Source: Microbacterium candidum
GTDB taxonomy: Bacteria > Actinomycetota > Actinomycetes > Actinomycetales > Microbacteriaceae
DNA length: 64,000 nt
Assembly: GCF_030315975.1 (NCBI RefSeq)
Contig: NZ_JASXSZ010000002.1
Location: 1-64,000, forward strand
Direction of reading: 5' to 3'
The notes below the pieces were generated by a model. It was not told the origin of the DNA and ran no database searches. It was given only the letters and a program-made list of their open reading frames with translations. The translations under genes were made by a program, and so were the position numbers. How positions within the stretch are numbered: the stretch's first letter is position 1; each line of letters opens with the position of its first letter. Shown here in pieces: positions 44,852-53,746 of the stretch.

Positions 44852-45528
44852 CACGATGTCGCCCCTGCGAAGAGCCACACGACCGACGCCGTGCCGTTCT
44901 GGCTGGTGTCCGGCGCGGTCGTCGGCAGTTCGATGCGGACGCAGAAGGTGACGGTGCTGCCGCCTGCCGCCTGCAGCGTCTGCGGCATATCGGGCGCGGT
45001 GGGCACGCTCGTCGTCAGCGGTGTGGCGTTGGGCACGATCACGGGCGCCGTCGCGTTCGCGAAGAGTGCCTCGTTGCACGACGATCCGCTCGGCACCACC
45101 CGCACGGCGTAGACGAGGGCGGAGGCGAGATTGCCCGTCGCGGCGGTCGACGTCTGCATCCGCACGACCCCCGGCACCGAATCGAACCCGCCCGCGGCGA
45201 CCGCCGCGGTTCGGATCTGCACGGTCGTGAACCCGGCCCCGGAGCCGGGATAGACCGCCGTGAGCGCCGGGGAGAAGGTGAGCGTCGCTCCGGGAGTCGT
45301 CGCGTGGTCGGTGAACGTCGAGCCGCCGTTGACGGCGCCGACGATCCCGAACCGTCCCGAGGCGACCGTCGTCGTCGCATACTCGCTGTCGGTCCACGCT
45401 GCGAACGTGATGGATGCGCCGACCCCGAGGACGAGTCCGCCCGCGAGCAGGGCGCGCGCCCGCATCCATCTCAGTCGTCTTCGCCGGCGCGCACGGTCAC
45501 GCCGGCGGCCGTCGTCGGCCGAAGCCAT
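44851..45528 (-). CDS. SipW-type signal peptide protein (TasA-like)
   Basis: A 225-residue secreted protein. A very basic N-terminus (RRRDRARRRRRLRWMRAR) is followed by a hydrophobic core and the SipW-substrate hallmark FAAWTDSEYATT at about residues 42-53. The mature region is Ala/Thr/Gly-rich with predicted beta strands and two cysteines. It belongs to the alternate-type signal domain family of actinobacteria and is a paralogue of the gene upstream. Confidence 0.8.
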   Translation of the reverse strand: MASADDGRRRDRARRRRRLRWMRARALLAGGLVLGVGASITFAAWTDSEYATTTVASGRFGIVGAVNGGSTFTDHATTPGATLTFSPALTAVYPGSGAGFTTVQIRTAAVAAGGFDSVPGVVRMQTSTAATGNLASALVYAVRVVPSGSSCNEALFANATAPVIVPNATPLTTSVPTAPDMPQTLQAAGGSTVTFCVRIELPTTAPDTSQNGTASVVWLFAGATS

Positions 45529-45544
45529 GAGGGCTCCCGCGGCC

Positions 45545-46180
45545 TCAGGACGAGGTCGCCGTGAACTGCCAGGTGCCGGTGGCCGACGAGCTCTGGGCGA
45601 GCGCCGCGCTGGAGGTCACCGCGAAGCACAGCTGCTGCGCCGCCCCGGCGGCGGGAGACACAGGGGCCGCGAGTGCGACCACGGTACTCGTCGCCGTCGT
45701 ATCGCTGAGCGTCCCGGTGGCGATCGGCGTGCCCGTCGCGGTCGACGCGTTGCACGTCGCGGCCGCCGCGATCGTGTAGATCGTGTACGTCAGCTGCGCG
45801 GTGGCGGTTCCCGTCCCGGAGTAACCCGCGAGCTGGAGGTTGGCGCCCGACGTCGTGCCGGCGGCCAGGCGCAGCCAGAATCCCGCGTAGACCGTCTGGT
45901 TCGGCGACATGTTGTTGAACCCGGTCGAGAAGCTCAGCGCCGCGGCGCCGGCCGACGAGTTGTGGTCGGCGTAGGTCGACCCGTCGGTCGCACCCTGGAG
46001 GTTGAACTGTCCGGCGGTGAAGGTGCCTTTGGCGAACTCGTCGTCGGTCCAGGCCGCGAGCGTGATGGCCGCGCCGATGCCGAGGACGAGGCCTCCGGCG
46101 AGGATCGCACGGACCTTCCGACCGCGCCAGCGGCGCCTGGGGGTCGTGACTGCACGGTCGGCGGCGTCGTCAGCGCTCAT
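45545..46180 (-). CDS. SipW-type signal peptide protein (TasA-like), first gene of cluster
   Basis: A 211-residue paralogue of the downstream protein: basic N-terminus, hydrophobic core, AAWTDDEFAKG at about residues 43-53, then a Thr/Ala/Ser-rich mature domain with the repeated pattern of short strands seen in camelysin/TasA-like proteins. It is the first gene of the five-gene minus-strand cluster, with 16 bases to the next. It may form surface fibres or a biofilm matrix component; that is inferred from SipW substrates in Bacillus. Confidence 0.8.
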   Translation of the reverse strand: MSADDAADRAVTTPRRRWRGRKVRAILAGGLVLGIGAAITLAAWTDDEFAKGTFTAGQFNLQGATDGSTYADHNSSAGAAALSFSTGFNNMSPNQTVYAGFWLRLAAGTTSGANLQLAGYSGTGTATAQLTYTIYTIAAAATCNASTATGTPIATGTLSDTTATSTVVALAAPVSPAAGAAQQLCFAVTSSAALAQSSSATGTWQFTATSS

Positions 46181-46343
46181 TTCGGGGCCCTCTCTCGATC
46201 GGTCGTTCGATCTCCGCCCGGGCCCCAGCCCCAGCCGAATGGGGCGAGTCTATCCATCCCTTGTGGATGCGCAACCGTCCGCCCGCACGCGGGAACGACG
46301 CGGGATGCCGCGGCCCCCCGCCGCGGCATCCCCCCGTCGTCGC

Positions 46344-48155
46344 TCAGACCAGCGACTCGCGCCAGGCCGCGTGCAGCTGGGCGAACTTCCCCGTGCCCGC
46401 GATGAGCGAGTCGGGGTCGTCGTCCTCGATGATGCGACCGTGCTCCATGACGAGCACGCGATCGGCGATCGCGACCGTCGACAGGCGGTGCGCGATGATG
46501 ATCGCCGTGCGGTCGGCGAGCAGGGTCTGCAGCGCATCCTGGATGAGCCGCTCCGACGGGATGTCGAGCGACGCCGTCGCCTCGTCGAGGATCAGCACCG
46601 CCGGGTTCGCGAGGAACGCCCGCGCGAACGAGATCAGCTGTCGCTGCCCCGCCGACACGCGCCCGCCGCGCTTGTTCACGTCGGTGTCGTATCCGTCGGG
46701 CAGCGCCGAGATGAAGGCATCCGCGCCCACCGCCCGTGCCGCCGCGCGGATCTCGTCGAGCGTCGCGTCGGGCTTGCCGAGCGCGATGTTGTCCGCCACC
46801 GTCCCGCTGAACAGGTACGCCTCCTGCGTGACCATCACGATCGCACGGCGCAGGTCCTTCGGGTGCAGGTCACGGAGGTCCACGCCGTCGAGCGTCACCC
46901 GGCCGCGCGTCGGGTCGTAGAACCGCGACACGAGCTTCGCGAGCGTCGACTTGCCCGCGCCGGTCGTGCCGACGAGGGCGATCGTCTGACCGGACGGGAT
47001 GTCGAGCGTGAAGTCGGGCAGGATGGTGCGCCCCGACGCGTAACCGAACTCGACGTCGTCGAACCGGACGTGGCCCTTCGCAGACCACAGGTCGACGGGC
47101 TTGCCCGGGTCGGGCACCGACGGCTCCTCCTCCAGCACGCCGGACACCTTCTCGAGCGCCGCCGTCGCCGACTGGTAGGAGTTCAGGAACATCGCGATCT
47201 CCTCCAGCGGGGCGAAGAAGTTGCGCACGTACAGCACGGCCGCCAGCAGCACGCCGAACATCATCGAGCCGTTCACGACGCGCAGCGCACCCCACAGCAG
47301 CACGACGGTCATCGTGATGTTCGCGAGCAGGATCATGCCCGGGTCGAGCACGCCGTACAGCTTCACGAGCTTGAGGTTCACCGAGCGGTACTCCGCCGAG
47401 ATGTCGCCGAACTCGGCGTCGTTGCGCTTCTCCTTGCGGAACGCCTTGACCGCGCGGATGCCGGTCATCGTCTCGACGAACTGCACGATGAGCTTCGCGC
47501 TCACGACGCGCGAGACGCGGAAGCCCTTCTGCGACTCGATGTAGAACCACCGCATCAGCACGGCGAGCGGGATGCCCATCCCGACGAGCACGAGACCGCT
47601 CTGCCAGTCGAGGAGGAACAGCGCCACGAGGGTGAACACCCCGTAGAGCGCGCCCTGCACCAGCTGGTTGAGCCCGCCGTCCAGGAGCTCCCGGATCGAC
47701 TCGAGGTCGCTCGTCTGCCGCGAGATGATGCGCCCCGATGTGTAGCTCTCGTGGAACTCCAGGCTCAGGCGCTGCGTGTGGCGGAAGATCCGCGTGCGCA
47801 GGTCCATCAGGATCGCCTGGGTCAGGCGCGCCGACAGGATGACGTACCACGCGAGCATGGCCGCGCCGATCCCGCCGGTCGCGATGTAGAGCCCCGACAC
47901 CATGAACGCCGGCATCCAGTTCGCGTACTGGACGGCCTGCGGCAGCGCCTGGTCGATGCCGTACGCGATGAGCGCCGGCCCGAGCACCCGCAGTCCGGTC
48001 GACACGACGATGACGAGCGCCGTCAGGATGAGGAGTCCGCGCATCGGGCGGATGAGCGAGCCGAGGAGCTTCAGCGAGCGGCGCCGGATGGCCCGGCTCT
48101 CGGCCTTCGTGTAGTCGTGGCGGTCCTCGCCACGGGTTCCCAGGACGGTGGTCAT
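46344..48155 (-). CDS. Heterodimeric ABC exporter half, BmrD-like
   Basis: A 603-residue half-transporter: six membrane helices (about 35-330), then an ATPase with Walker [10 protein letters not shown], Walker [14 protein letters not shown] with the catalytic Glu, and H-loop IIAHRLSTV. The signature is degenerate (VSAGQ in place of LSGGQ). The partner encoded upstream has the complementary change, as expected for a heterodimer with one inactive ATP site. ATG 48155 overlaps the partner stop by four bases. Exporters of this type (BmrCD, TM287/288) pump drugs or peptides. Confidence 0.92.
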   Translation of the reverse strand: MTTVLGTRGEDRHDYTKAESRAIRRRSLKLLGSLIRPMRGLLILTALVIVVSTGLRVLGPALIAYGIDQALPQAVQYANWMPAFMVSGLYIATGGIGAAMLAWYVILSARLTQAILMDLRTRIFRHTQRLSLEFHESYTSGRIISRQTSDLESIRELLDGGLNQLVQGALYGVFTLVALFLLDWQSGLVLVGMGIPLAVLMRWFYIESQKGFRVSRVVSAKLIVQFVETMTGIRAVKAFRKEKRNDAEFGDISAEYRSVNLKLVKLYGVLDPGMILLANITMTVVLLWGALRVVNGSMMFGVLLAAVLYVRNFFAPLEEIAMFLNSYQSATAALEKVSGVLEEEPSVPDPGKPVDLWSAKGHVRFDDVEFGYASGRTILPDFTLDIPSGQTIALVGTTGAGKSTLAKLVSRFYDPTRGRVTLDGVDLRDLHPKDLRRAIVMVTQEAYLFSGTVADNIALGKPDATLDEIRAAARAVGADAFISALPDGYDTDVNKRGGRVSAGQRQLISFARAFLANPAVLILDEATASLDIPSERLIQDALQTLLADRTAIIIAHRLSTVAIADRVLVMEHGRIIEDDDPDSLIAGTGKFAQLHAAWRESLV

Positions 48156-50089
48156 CGGTTCACCTCCAGTTCCTCTCGTTCGGTCTCCTGTCTCAGGAGC
48201 GGTTCTCCGGCCGACACGTCGAAGGCCTCGACATCCCCCCGGTCCTTCTTCCGTGCCGCGGATGTCGCCTCGAGGCTCGAGATGACGTGGCGGTAGTGGG
48301 CGCTGTCGCGCAGCAGGTCGGAGTGCGCGCCGACGGCCGTGACGCGGCCGTCCTCGAGCACGGCGACGCGATCCGCGAGCGCGACCGTCGATGGGCGGTG
48401 CGCGACGATGAGCGCCGTGGTCGTCGCCAGCACCCGGCGCAGCGCCGCTTCCACGAGCGCCTCGGTGTCGACGTCGAGCGCCGACAGCGGGTCGTCCAGC
48501 ACGAGCACCTTGGGTGCCGCGGCGACCGCCCGCGCGAGCGCCAGACGCTGCCGCTGGCCTCCGGAGAGACTCAGTCCCTCTTCGCCGACCATCGTGTCGA
48601 CGCCGTCCGGCAGGTCGTACGCGAAACCGGCCTGCGCGATCTCGAGCGCCTCGGCGAGGATCGCCTCGGCCTCGGGACTGCGCGGGTCGAGCCCGTCGCG
48701 CCCGATGAGGACGTTCTCCCGCACCGTCGTGGAGAAGAGCGTGGCCTCCTCGAACGCCATCGCGATGTGCGTGCGCAGCTCGTCGAGCCGCAGGTCGCGC
48801 ACGTCGACGCCGTCGAGCTCGACGCGGCCGTCCGTCACGTCGTAGAGGCGTGTCGGCAGGGTCGTGAGCGTCGTCTTGCCCGATCCGGTGAGACCGACGA
48901 GGGCCATCGTCTCGCCCGGCTCGAGGACCAGGTCGACACCGTTCAGCAGATCGGGCTCGGAGGCTGCGGCATCCGGATACCGGAAGTGCACACCGCGGAA
49001 CGCCAGCTCCCCACGGGGCTCGGCGACCGTGGCCGGCTCCGCCGGGTCGACGATCGCGTTCTCCTCGTTCAGCACCTCGAACACGCGGTCGGTCGCCGTG
49101 CGCGTGTCGACGAGGAACGAGAAGAGGAAGCCGAGCGACTCCAGCGGCCAGCGCAGAGCGGTCGCCATCGCGAAGAACGCGAAGAGCTCGCCCACGCTCA
49201 GCTCGTTCTGGCTCACGAGCCAGATGCCGAGCAGGAGGCACAGCGCGAACGCGACGATGGGCACGACCTCGAGCCAGAACCACAGGATGCCGACTTCGCG
49301 GGCCTTGTTCAGCTCGGTGCCGCGCAGCGTCTCCACCTGGCGGGTGAACTTCTGCAGCGCGTGCTTGCCGCGGCCGAAGGCCTTCAGGACGCGGATGCCG
49401 TGCACGCTCTCCTCGACCGCGGTGGCGAGGTCGCCGGCCTGGTCCTGGCTCTGGCGCGCGAGGACGCCGTAGCGCTGCTCGAACCGGTAGCCGAAGAACC
49501 ACAGCGGGATCGACACGACGAGGAACGTGACGCCCAGCGACCAGTGCCAGCGGAACAGCAGGAACGTTCCGATGATCACGGTGAGGACGTTGACCACGAG
49601 CAGGATCGAGCCGAATGCCAGCCAGCGGCGGATGAGGTTGATGTCCTGCATCATGCGGCTGAGGAGCTGCCCCGACTGCCACTTGTCGTGGAACGCGACG
49701 GGAAGGCGCTGCAGCCGCTGGTAGAACGACTGGCGGATCTCGTACTCGACCGCCGTGGCGGGGGTGAGCACGAAGGCGCGGCGCAGGTAGACGAACAGGG
49801 CCTCGAGGATGCCGAGGACCAGGACGCCGGCGACGGCGACGAAGATCATCGGGATGTTGCCGGTCTTGATCGGCCCGTCGACCGCGACCTGCAGGACGAG
49901 CGGGATGATCAGCGAGACCAGCGCGGCGCCGAAGGCGCTGAAGAGGCCTCCGATGAGGCGCGGGATCACGGGCCGCGCGAAGGGGTAGAGGCGCCCGAGC
50001 GCGCGAAGGGTGCCGAGTTTCGGAGGTGTGGAGTGCTGCAACGGTGCGGAGGGGGTCATTGTCCTTGGCGAGGGGTCGGTGATGGACAT
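48152..50089 (-). CDS. Heterodimeric ABC exporter half, BmrC-like
   Basis: A half-transporter of about 645 residues: six helices (about 40-320), Walker [10 protein letters not shown], signature LSGGQ, H-loop IVAHRPSTV, and Walker [14 protein letters not shown] in which Asp replaces the catalytic Glu. That makes its own Walker site the degenerate one. The start is uncertain: ATG 50089 (MSITDPSP) is chosen, with ATG 50059 (AAGGA two bases away) and ATG 50104 as options. It follows a 25-codon leader ORF and two hairpins on the same strand. Confidence 0.9.
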   Translation of the reverse strand: MSITDPSPRTMTPSAPLQHSTPPKLGTLRALGRLYPFARPVIPRLIGGLFSAFGAALVSLIIPLVLQVAVDGPIKTGNIPMIFVAVAGVLVLGILEALFVYLRRAFVLTPATAVEYEIRQSFYQRLQRLPVAFHDKWQSGQLLSRMMQDINLIRRWLAFGSILLVVNVLTVIIGTFLLFRWHWSLGVTFLVVSIPLWFFGYRFEQRYGVLARQSQDQAGDLATAVEESVHGIRVLKAFGRGKHALQKFTRQVETLRGTELNKAREVGILWFWLEVVPIVAFALCLLLGIWLVSQNELSVGELFAFFAMATALRWPLESLGFLFSFLVDTRTATDRVFEVLNEENAIVDPAEPATVAEPRGELAFRGVHFRYPDAAASEPDLLNGVDLVLEPGETMALVGLTGSGKTTLTTLPTRLYDVTDGRVELDGVDVRDLRLDELRTHIAMAFEEATLFSTTVRENVLIGRDGLDPRSPEAEAILAEALEIAQAGFAYDLPDGVDTMVGEEGLSLSGGQRQRLALARAVAAAPKVLVLDDPLSALDVDTEALVEAALRRVLATTTALIVAHRPSTVALADRVAVLEDGRVTAVGAHSDLLRDSAHYRHVISSLEATSAARKKDRGDVEAFDVSAGEPLLRQETEREELEVNR

Positions 50090-50100
50090 TTTTCGGCAGG

Positions 50101-50140
50101 GCATGCCAGGGCATGCTGACGCGATGGGCGCCTGATACGC
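50101..50140 (-). repeat. Short repeats upstream of the exporter start
   Basis: GCATGCC and GGGCATGC overlap at 50101-50116 to form an imperfect palindrome, preceded by another CAGGGCATG. Just upstream on the minus strand, GTATCAGGC-N3-CATCGC (complement of about 50121-50138) repeats the start of the leader ORF (complement of about 50264-50281). Confidence 0.5.
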
Positions 50141-50169
50141 AGTGGTCTTGCGGGGTGTAACGCGTGGGG

Positions 50170-50204
50170 CGGCGGCCTCATGCCGCCGTCGGACAGATGG
50201 TCCG
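50170..50204 (-). terminator. Two tandem hairpins after the leader ORF, candidate attenuator
   Basis: On the minus strand the leader stop is followed at once by hairpin CGGAC-N5-GTCCG (complement of 50190-50204) and then by CGGCGGC-N5-GCCGCCG (complement of 50170-50188). There is no T-run. They lie between the leader stop and the exporter start and could act as a conditional terminator or block ribosome access. Confidence 0.55.
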
Positions 50205-50205
50205 G

Positions 50206-50283
50206 TTATCCCTCGAAGACGTGCCGGCCGCGGACAGCGGGGAGCGAGACCTGCGGCTTGGCTGCGATGACGGCCTGATACAT
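50206..50283 (-). CDS. 25-residue leader peptide upstream of the ABC exporter
   Basis: ATG 50283 to TAA 50206-50208 encodes [11 protein letters not shown] followed by [14 protein letters not shown]. The Shine-Dalgarno is near perfect (AAGGAGG, five bases from the ATG), stronger than that of most genes in the window. A promoter and an inverted repeat precede it and two hairpins follow, then the exporter genes. This is the layout of ribosome-mediated attenuation, as in bmrB-bmrCD of Bacillus subtilis. The peptide matches nothing I recognise. It could also be a small functional peptide or exporter substrate. Confidence 0.65.
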   Translation of the reverse strand: MYQAVIAAKPQVSLPAVRGRHVFEG

Positions 50284-50311
50284 GTCTTCCTCCTTGGTGT
50301 CACGGGAATGT

Positions 50312-50376
50312 GGCTGTCACATCGTCGTACGACGTGACAGCCCTCCAGCCTAAACCTGAACGAACCCTGAGCGCAA
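50312..50376 (-). promoter_or_regulatory. Promoter of leader-exporter operon with direct and inverted repeats
   Basis: Minus strand: -35 TTGCGC (complement of 50371-50376), 18-base spacer, -10 TAGGCT (complement of 50347-50352). The spacer holds two direct repeats AANCCTGA (plus-strand reading, 50352-50359 and 50363-50370) 11 bases apart, the spacing used by OmpR/PhoB-family response regulators. A perfect 9-bp inverted repeat GGCTGTCAC (50312-50320) / GTGACAGCC (50334-50342), with the inner palindrome CGTCGTACGACG, covers about +1 to +30. Confidence 0.6.
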
Positions 50377-50389
50377 GGTCTGGATTAAT

Positions 50390-51433
50390 TCAGGGCCGAG
50401 CGACGACGATGCCGGCGGCCGCGGGTGTCGGCGCATCCATTGCCCGGAGCGCGTCCGACGCCCCCTCGAGGTCGGTGGTGCTGCCCACGAGGCTGGCCGG
50501 GTCGAGGGCTCCGTCGACGATGAGCTGCAGCATCGCGGGATAGTCGGCCGCCGCCATGCCGTGGGATCCGGCGACGTGCAGCTCCCACGCGATCACGCGG
50601 TCCCACGGGAGCGGGGCGGATGCCGCGGCCCCGAGCATGAGACCGACCTGCACGTGACGGCCCTGACGGCGGAGGCTCCGCACGGCGGCGTTCGCGGTGG
50701 CGGCGGAGCCGAGGGCGTCGATCGTGACGTGCGCTCCCCCGCCGGTGGCGGCGATCACGGCGTCGACGGGGTCGGCCGACTGCACCGTCTCGGCGGCCCC
50801 GAGTTCACGGGCGCGAGCGAGCGCGTCCGCGGAGAGGTCGATCGCGGTCACGCGCGCGCCGAGCGCCCGGGCGACCATGATCGCGGAGAGGCCGACGCCG
50901 CCGCATCCGAAGACCGCCACCTCCTCGCCCGCGCGGACCTGCGCCTGCGTCGCGACCGCCCGGAACGCGGTCGCGAACCGGCACCCGAGGGAGGCAGCCG
51001 TCACGGCGTCGACGGCGTCGGGAAGACGCACGAGGTTGAGGTCTGCGACGCGGACGACGACGTACTCCGCAAACGAGCCCTCGTGCGTGAACCCGGGCTG
51101 GGTCTGGTTCGGGCACACCTGCGCCTGCCCGCTGAGACACCACTCGCACGCCCCGCACCCGTTGACGAACGGTGCGGTCACGCGGTCGCCGGCGGCGAAG
51201 CGCCGCACCTCGGGTCCGACTTCGGCGACGACGCCGGCGAACTCGTGCCCCGGGATCATCGGCAGCGGCACGGGATCGTGGCCGCGCCACGCGTGCCAGT
51301 CCGAGCGGCACACGCCTGTGGCCTCCACACGGATCACCGCACCGTCGGGCGGACATTCGGGCACCGGCACCTCGCGCACACGCGGGACCGCGCCGTACTC
51401 GTCGTAGACCACCGCGCGCATCGAGTCGCTCAT
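50390..51433 (-). CDS. Zinc-dependent alcohol dehydrogenase
   Basis: A 347-residue medium-chain dehydrogenase. Catalytic zinc ligands lie in GVCRSDWHAW and GHEFAGVV. The structural zinc cluster is NGCGACEWCLSGQAQVCPNQ, with four cysteines. The NAD fold has VAVFGCGGVGLSAIMVARALGA. It oxidises an alcohol or reduces an aldehyde with NAD(P); the substrate is unknown. The start at 51433 is chosen, and ATG 51421 (MRAVVYDEY) is an equally credible alternative. It ends just upstream of the exporter leader promoter on the same strand. Confidence 0.9.
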   Translation of the reverse strand: MSDSMRAVVYDEYGAVPRVREVPVPECPPDGAVIRVEATGVCRSDWHAWRGHDPVPLPMIPGHEFAGVVAEVGPEVRRFAAGDRVTAPFVNGCGACEWCLSGQAQVCPNQTQPGFTHEGSFAEYVVVRVADLNLVRLPDAVDAVTAASLGCRFATAFRAVATQAQVRAGEEVAVFGCGGVGLSAIMVARALGARVTAIDLSADALARARELGAAETVQSADPVDAVIAATGGGAHVTIDALGSAATANAAVRSLRRQGRHVQVGLMLGAAASAPLPWDRVIAWELHVAGSHGMAAADYPAMLQLIVDGALDPASLVGSTTDLEGASDALRAMDAPTPAAAGIVVARP

Positions 51434-51516
51434 CCATCGATTCTCGCCCACCCTTCCCCTCGCGAGGGTGCACCCGTTGGGAACGAGTGCACCCTCGCGC
51501 GAGAACGATCGGCGTC

Positions 51517-52011
51517 CTACGCGGCGGCTTCCCGCGCGAGCAGGCGCTCCTTGACGTCGACACCCCACGCGAATCCGCCGAGGGATCCGTCGGTGCGGAG
51601 CACGCGGTGGCACGGGACGAAGAGGGCTGGTGCGTTGCGGGCGCAGACGGATGCGGCTGCCCGCACGGCCGACGGCTGCCCGAGCTGCACGGCGAACTCG
51701 GTGTAGGTGAGCGGACTCCCCGGCTCGATCGCGCGGAGCGCGTCCCACCCGGTCTCCTGCATCGCGGTGCCGTGCTGGCGCACCTCGACCCGGTCGATGG
51801 CTGCGAGATCGCCGGCGTAGTACGCGCGGACGGCGGCCGCCGCATCCGTTTCACCCTCGGCGACCGCGTCGGGTCGGAGGGACGGGTGGATGCGGGCGAT
51901 CGCGGCCTCCGCGTCGGCGGTCCAGCCGGAGGCGAGGACGGTGCCGCGCTCGTCGGCGACGATCGTGAACGGCCCGTCGGGGGTGTCGATGGTCTGGATC
52001 ACAGCGGTCAT
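51517..52011 (-). CDS. ogt: Methylated-DNA-protein-cysteine methyltransferase
   Basis: A 164-residue alkyltransferase that removes methyl from O6-methylguanine to its own Cys134 in the motif [11 protein letters not shown]. An N-terminal ribonuclease-like domain (1-75) precedes the catalytic part. ATG 52011 overlaps the stop of the upstream Ada/AlkA fusion gene (ATGA), so both repair activities are made together. Confidence 0.93.
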   Translation of the reverse strand: MTAVIQTIDTPDGPFTIVADERGTVLASGWTADAEAAIARIHPSLRPDAVAEGETDAAAAVRAYYAGDLAAIDRVEVRQHGTAMQETGWDALRAIEPGSPLTYTEFAVQLGQPSAVRAAASVCARNAPALFVPCHRVLRTDGSLGGFAWGVDVKERLLAREAAA

Positions 52012-53600
52012 GACTGCTCCTTCTTCGAGGTCTGCGAGGTGTTCGGCGTCTTCGGGGTCTGCAAGGTCTTCGGGGTCTGCGAGGTCTTTCGAGGCGGGAT
52101 GCTGCGCCACAGGTGGGCGGTGAGGTAGCTCCGCCACGGGGCGATGCGGGCCGCCCACGCGACGAGGCCGGCGGCGTCGGACGGGATGCCGAGGGCGGCG
52201 GCCCCCGCACGGGCGGCGACATCGCCGGGCAGCAGGACGTCGGGGTCTCCCGTGACCCGCATCCGGACGTAGTCGGCGGTCCACGGCCCGACGCCGGGAA
52301 GGGCGAGGAGGGCGGCCCGCTGCTCTTCGGCGTCGTCGCCGCTCGACAGCCGCAGGTCGCCGTTCGCGATCGCCGCGGCGGCCCCGGTGACAGCGCGGAT
52401 GCGCGCAGCCGGGCCTCGCAGGACGTCCGCCCCGCGTGCGGCTATGGCCTCCATCGTCGGGAAGAGCAGGGCGCCGTCCGCGGTCCGCTCCCCCAGTTCG
52501 GCGGTGAGCGCGGTGAGTGCGGTGCGGGCGGCGGCGACCGTGATCTGCTGGCCGATCATCGCCCGGATGAGCATCTCATTCGGATCTGCGGCTCCCGGGA
52601 CGCGGATCCCCGGGATCGCGGCGACGGACGGCGCGAGCTCCGGATGCCGCGCGAGCGCCGAGTCGACAGCGATCGGATCGGCGTCGAGGTCGAAGAGACG
52701 GCGCGCCCGCGCGACGAGGACGGACAGGTCGCCGAGATGGCTGAGCCGCGCGCGCAGGCGCAGCCTGTCGTCGACCCACCGCAGCTCGAACCACGCCGGC
52801 CCGCCGGGAAGCCGGAGGGTGCGGGAGAAGGATGCGGCCTCGGCGACCTCGACGCCGGCGACCGCGCGCGCCTGCATCCACGCGAAGAGCCCTGCCGCGT
52901 CGAACGGCCCGCGTACAGGCAGGAAGAGGTCGATCTCGCCGAGCGGAGCGTCCGCCTCATCCGGTCCCTGAGCCCGTCCCCCCGGTCCCTGAGCCCGTCC
53001 CCCCGGTCCCTGAGCCCGTCGAAGGGTGTGCCGGCGTGCCCGCAGCTCGAGCGGCGTCATCGCGAACACCTCGCGGACGGTGTCGTTGAACTGCCGGACG
53101 CTCGCGAAGCCGGCGGAGAACGCGACATCCGCCGCGGTCATGTCGGTGCCGACGAGGAGCATCCGCGCCGTGTGCGCGCGCTGCGCACGGGCGAGGGCGA
53201 GCGGACCAGCGCCGAGCTCGGTCGTGAGCACACGCGTGAGATGGCGCGACGAGTACCCGAGGCGCGCGGCGAGCCCCGGCACGCCCTCCCGTTCGATCAC
53301 CCCGTCGGCGATGAGCCGCATGGCGCGGCCGGCGACATCGCCGCGGAGGTTCCACGCCGGCGAACCGGGAGCGGCCTCGGGCAGGCATCGCTTGCACGCG
53401 CGGTAGCCGGCCTCGTGGGCGGCCGCGGACGTCGGGAAGAACGTGACGTTCGCCGGCTTCGGCGTGCGTGCCGGGCAGCTCGGCCGGCAGTAGATGCCGG
53501 TCGACAGCACGGCGGTCACGAACTGGCCGTCGAAGCGGGAGTCACGCGATTCGATCGCGCGGTAGCGCTCGTCGAACGACATCAGTGCGGGGGAACTCAT
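52008..53600 (-). CDS. Ada regulatory domain fused to AlkA-type DNA glycosylase
   Basis: A 530-residue fusion. The Ada metal-binding domain (Cys38, Cys42, Cys69, Cys72) senses methyl phosphotriesters. An AraC-type helix-turn-helix follows (about 85-185: [34 protein letters not shown]). From about residue 220 on there is an AlkA N-terminal domain and a HhH-GPD glycosylase ([33 protein letters not shown]) that excises alkylated bases. The linker (about 192-214) is encoded by three 21-bp tandem repeats, and the extreme C-terminus ([14 protein letters not shown] and on) by 18-bp repeats. The gene is followed by ogt, forming an adaptive-response operon. Confidence 0.92.
   Translation of the reverse strand: MSSPALMSFDERYRAIESRDSRFDGQFVTAVLSTGIYCRPSCPARTPKPANVTFFPTSAAAHEAGYRACKRCLPEAAPGSPAWNLRGDVAGRAMRLIADGVIEREGVPGLAARLGYSSRHLTRVLTTELGAGPLALARAQRAHTARMLLVGTDMTAADVAFSAGFASVRQFNDTVREVFAMTPLELRARRHTLRRAQGPGGRAQGPGGRAQGPDEADAPLGEIDLFLPVRGPFDAAGLFAWMQARAVAGVEVAEAASFSRTLRLPGGPAWFELRWVDDRLRLRARLSHLGDLSVLVARARRLFDLDADPIAVDSALARHPELAPSVAAIPGIRVPGAADPNEMLIRAMIGQQITVAAARTALTALTAELGERTADGALLFPTMEAIAARGADVLRGPAARIRAVTGAAAAIANGDLRLSSGDDAEEQRAALLALPGVGPWTADYVRMRVTGDPDVLLPGDVAARAGAAALGIPSDAAGLVAWAARIAPWRSYLTAHLWRSIPPRKTSQTPKTLQTPKTPNTSQTSKKEQS
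52027..52095. repeat. 18-bp tandem repeats at the end of the ada-alkA gene
   Basis: Two nearly identical units GTCTTCGGGGTCTGCAAG (52048-52065) and the same with GAG at the end (52066-52083), with degenerate copies on both sides. They encode the Lys/Thr/Pro/Gln-rich tail of the Ada/AlkA protein, outside any known domain. Confidence 0.75.
52961..53026. repeat. Three 21-bp tandem repeats inside the ada-alkA gene
   Basis: GGTCCCTGAGCCCGTC occurs at 52963, 52984 and 53005, exactly 21 bases apart, and the last unit runs into GAAGGG. The array stays in frame and encodes GGRAQGP units in the linker between the AraC and AlkA domains. The unit resembles a dispersed repeat of related actinobacteria (GGTCCCTGAGCCTGTCGAAGGG type). 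Confidence 0.8.
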
Positions 53601-53678
53601 GCATCAAGACTCGCACGCCCCGCAGACATCGTCTCGCGGAAATCGGACATCGCTGTGGATGCCGCATAACCGCGTCGT

Positions 53679-53736
53679 CGACTTGCGGCATATGGCGGGT
53701 ATTCCGGCTCGGATAGCCGCCATTCGCGGCAAGTCG
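53679..53736 (-). terminator. Long hairpin after the disulfide reductase gene
   Basis: Arms of 20 bases, 53679-53698 and 53717-53736, pair at 17 of 20 positions; the outer eight bases are CGACTTGC / GCAAGTCG. It starts about ten bases past the reductase stop on the minus strand and precedes the ada-alkA gene. It is probably a terminator or RNA-stabilising stem. Confidence 0.6.
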
Positions 53737-53746
53737 GCGGAAGAGG

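Noticed and set aside
46344..50114. A single 1256-codon open frame over both ABC exporter genes
   Set aside because: Only the part from 48155 downstream is the true protein. Upstream the frame is the antiphase shadow of the other half-transporter, whose own frame has full ABC motifs.
52961..53026. Possible CRISPR array
   Set aside because: Three contiguous 21-bp units without spacers, inside a coding sequence.
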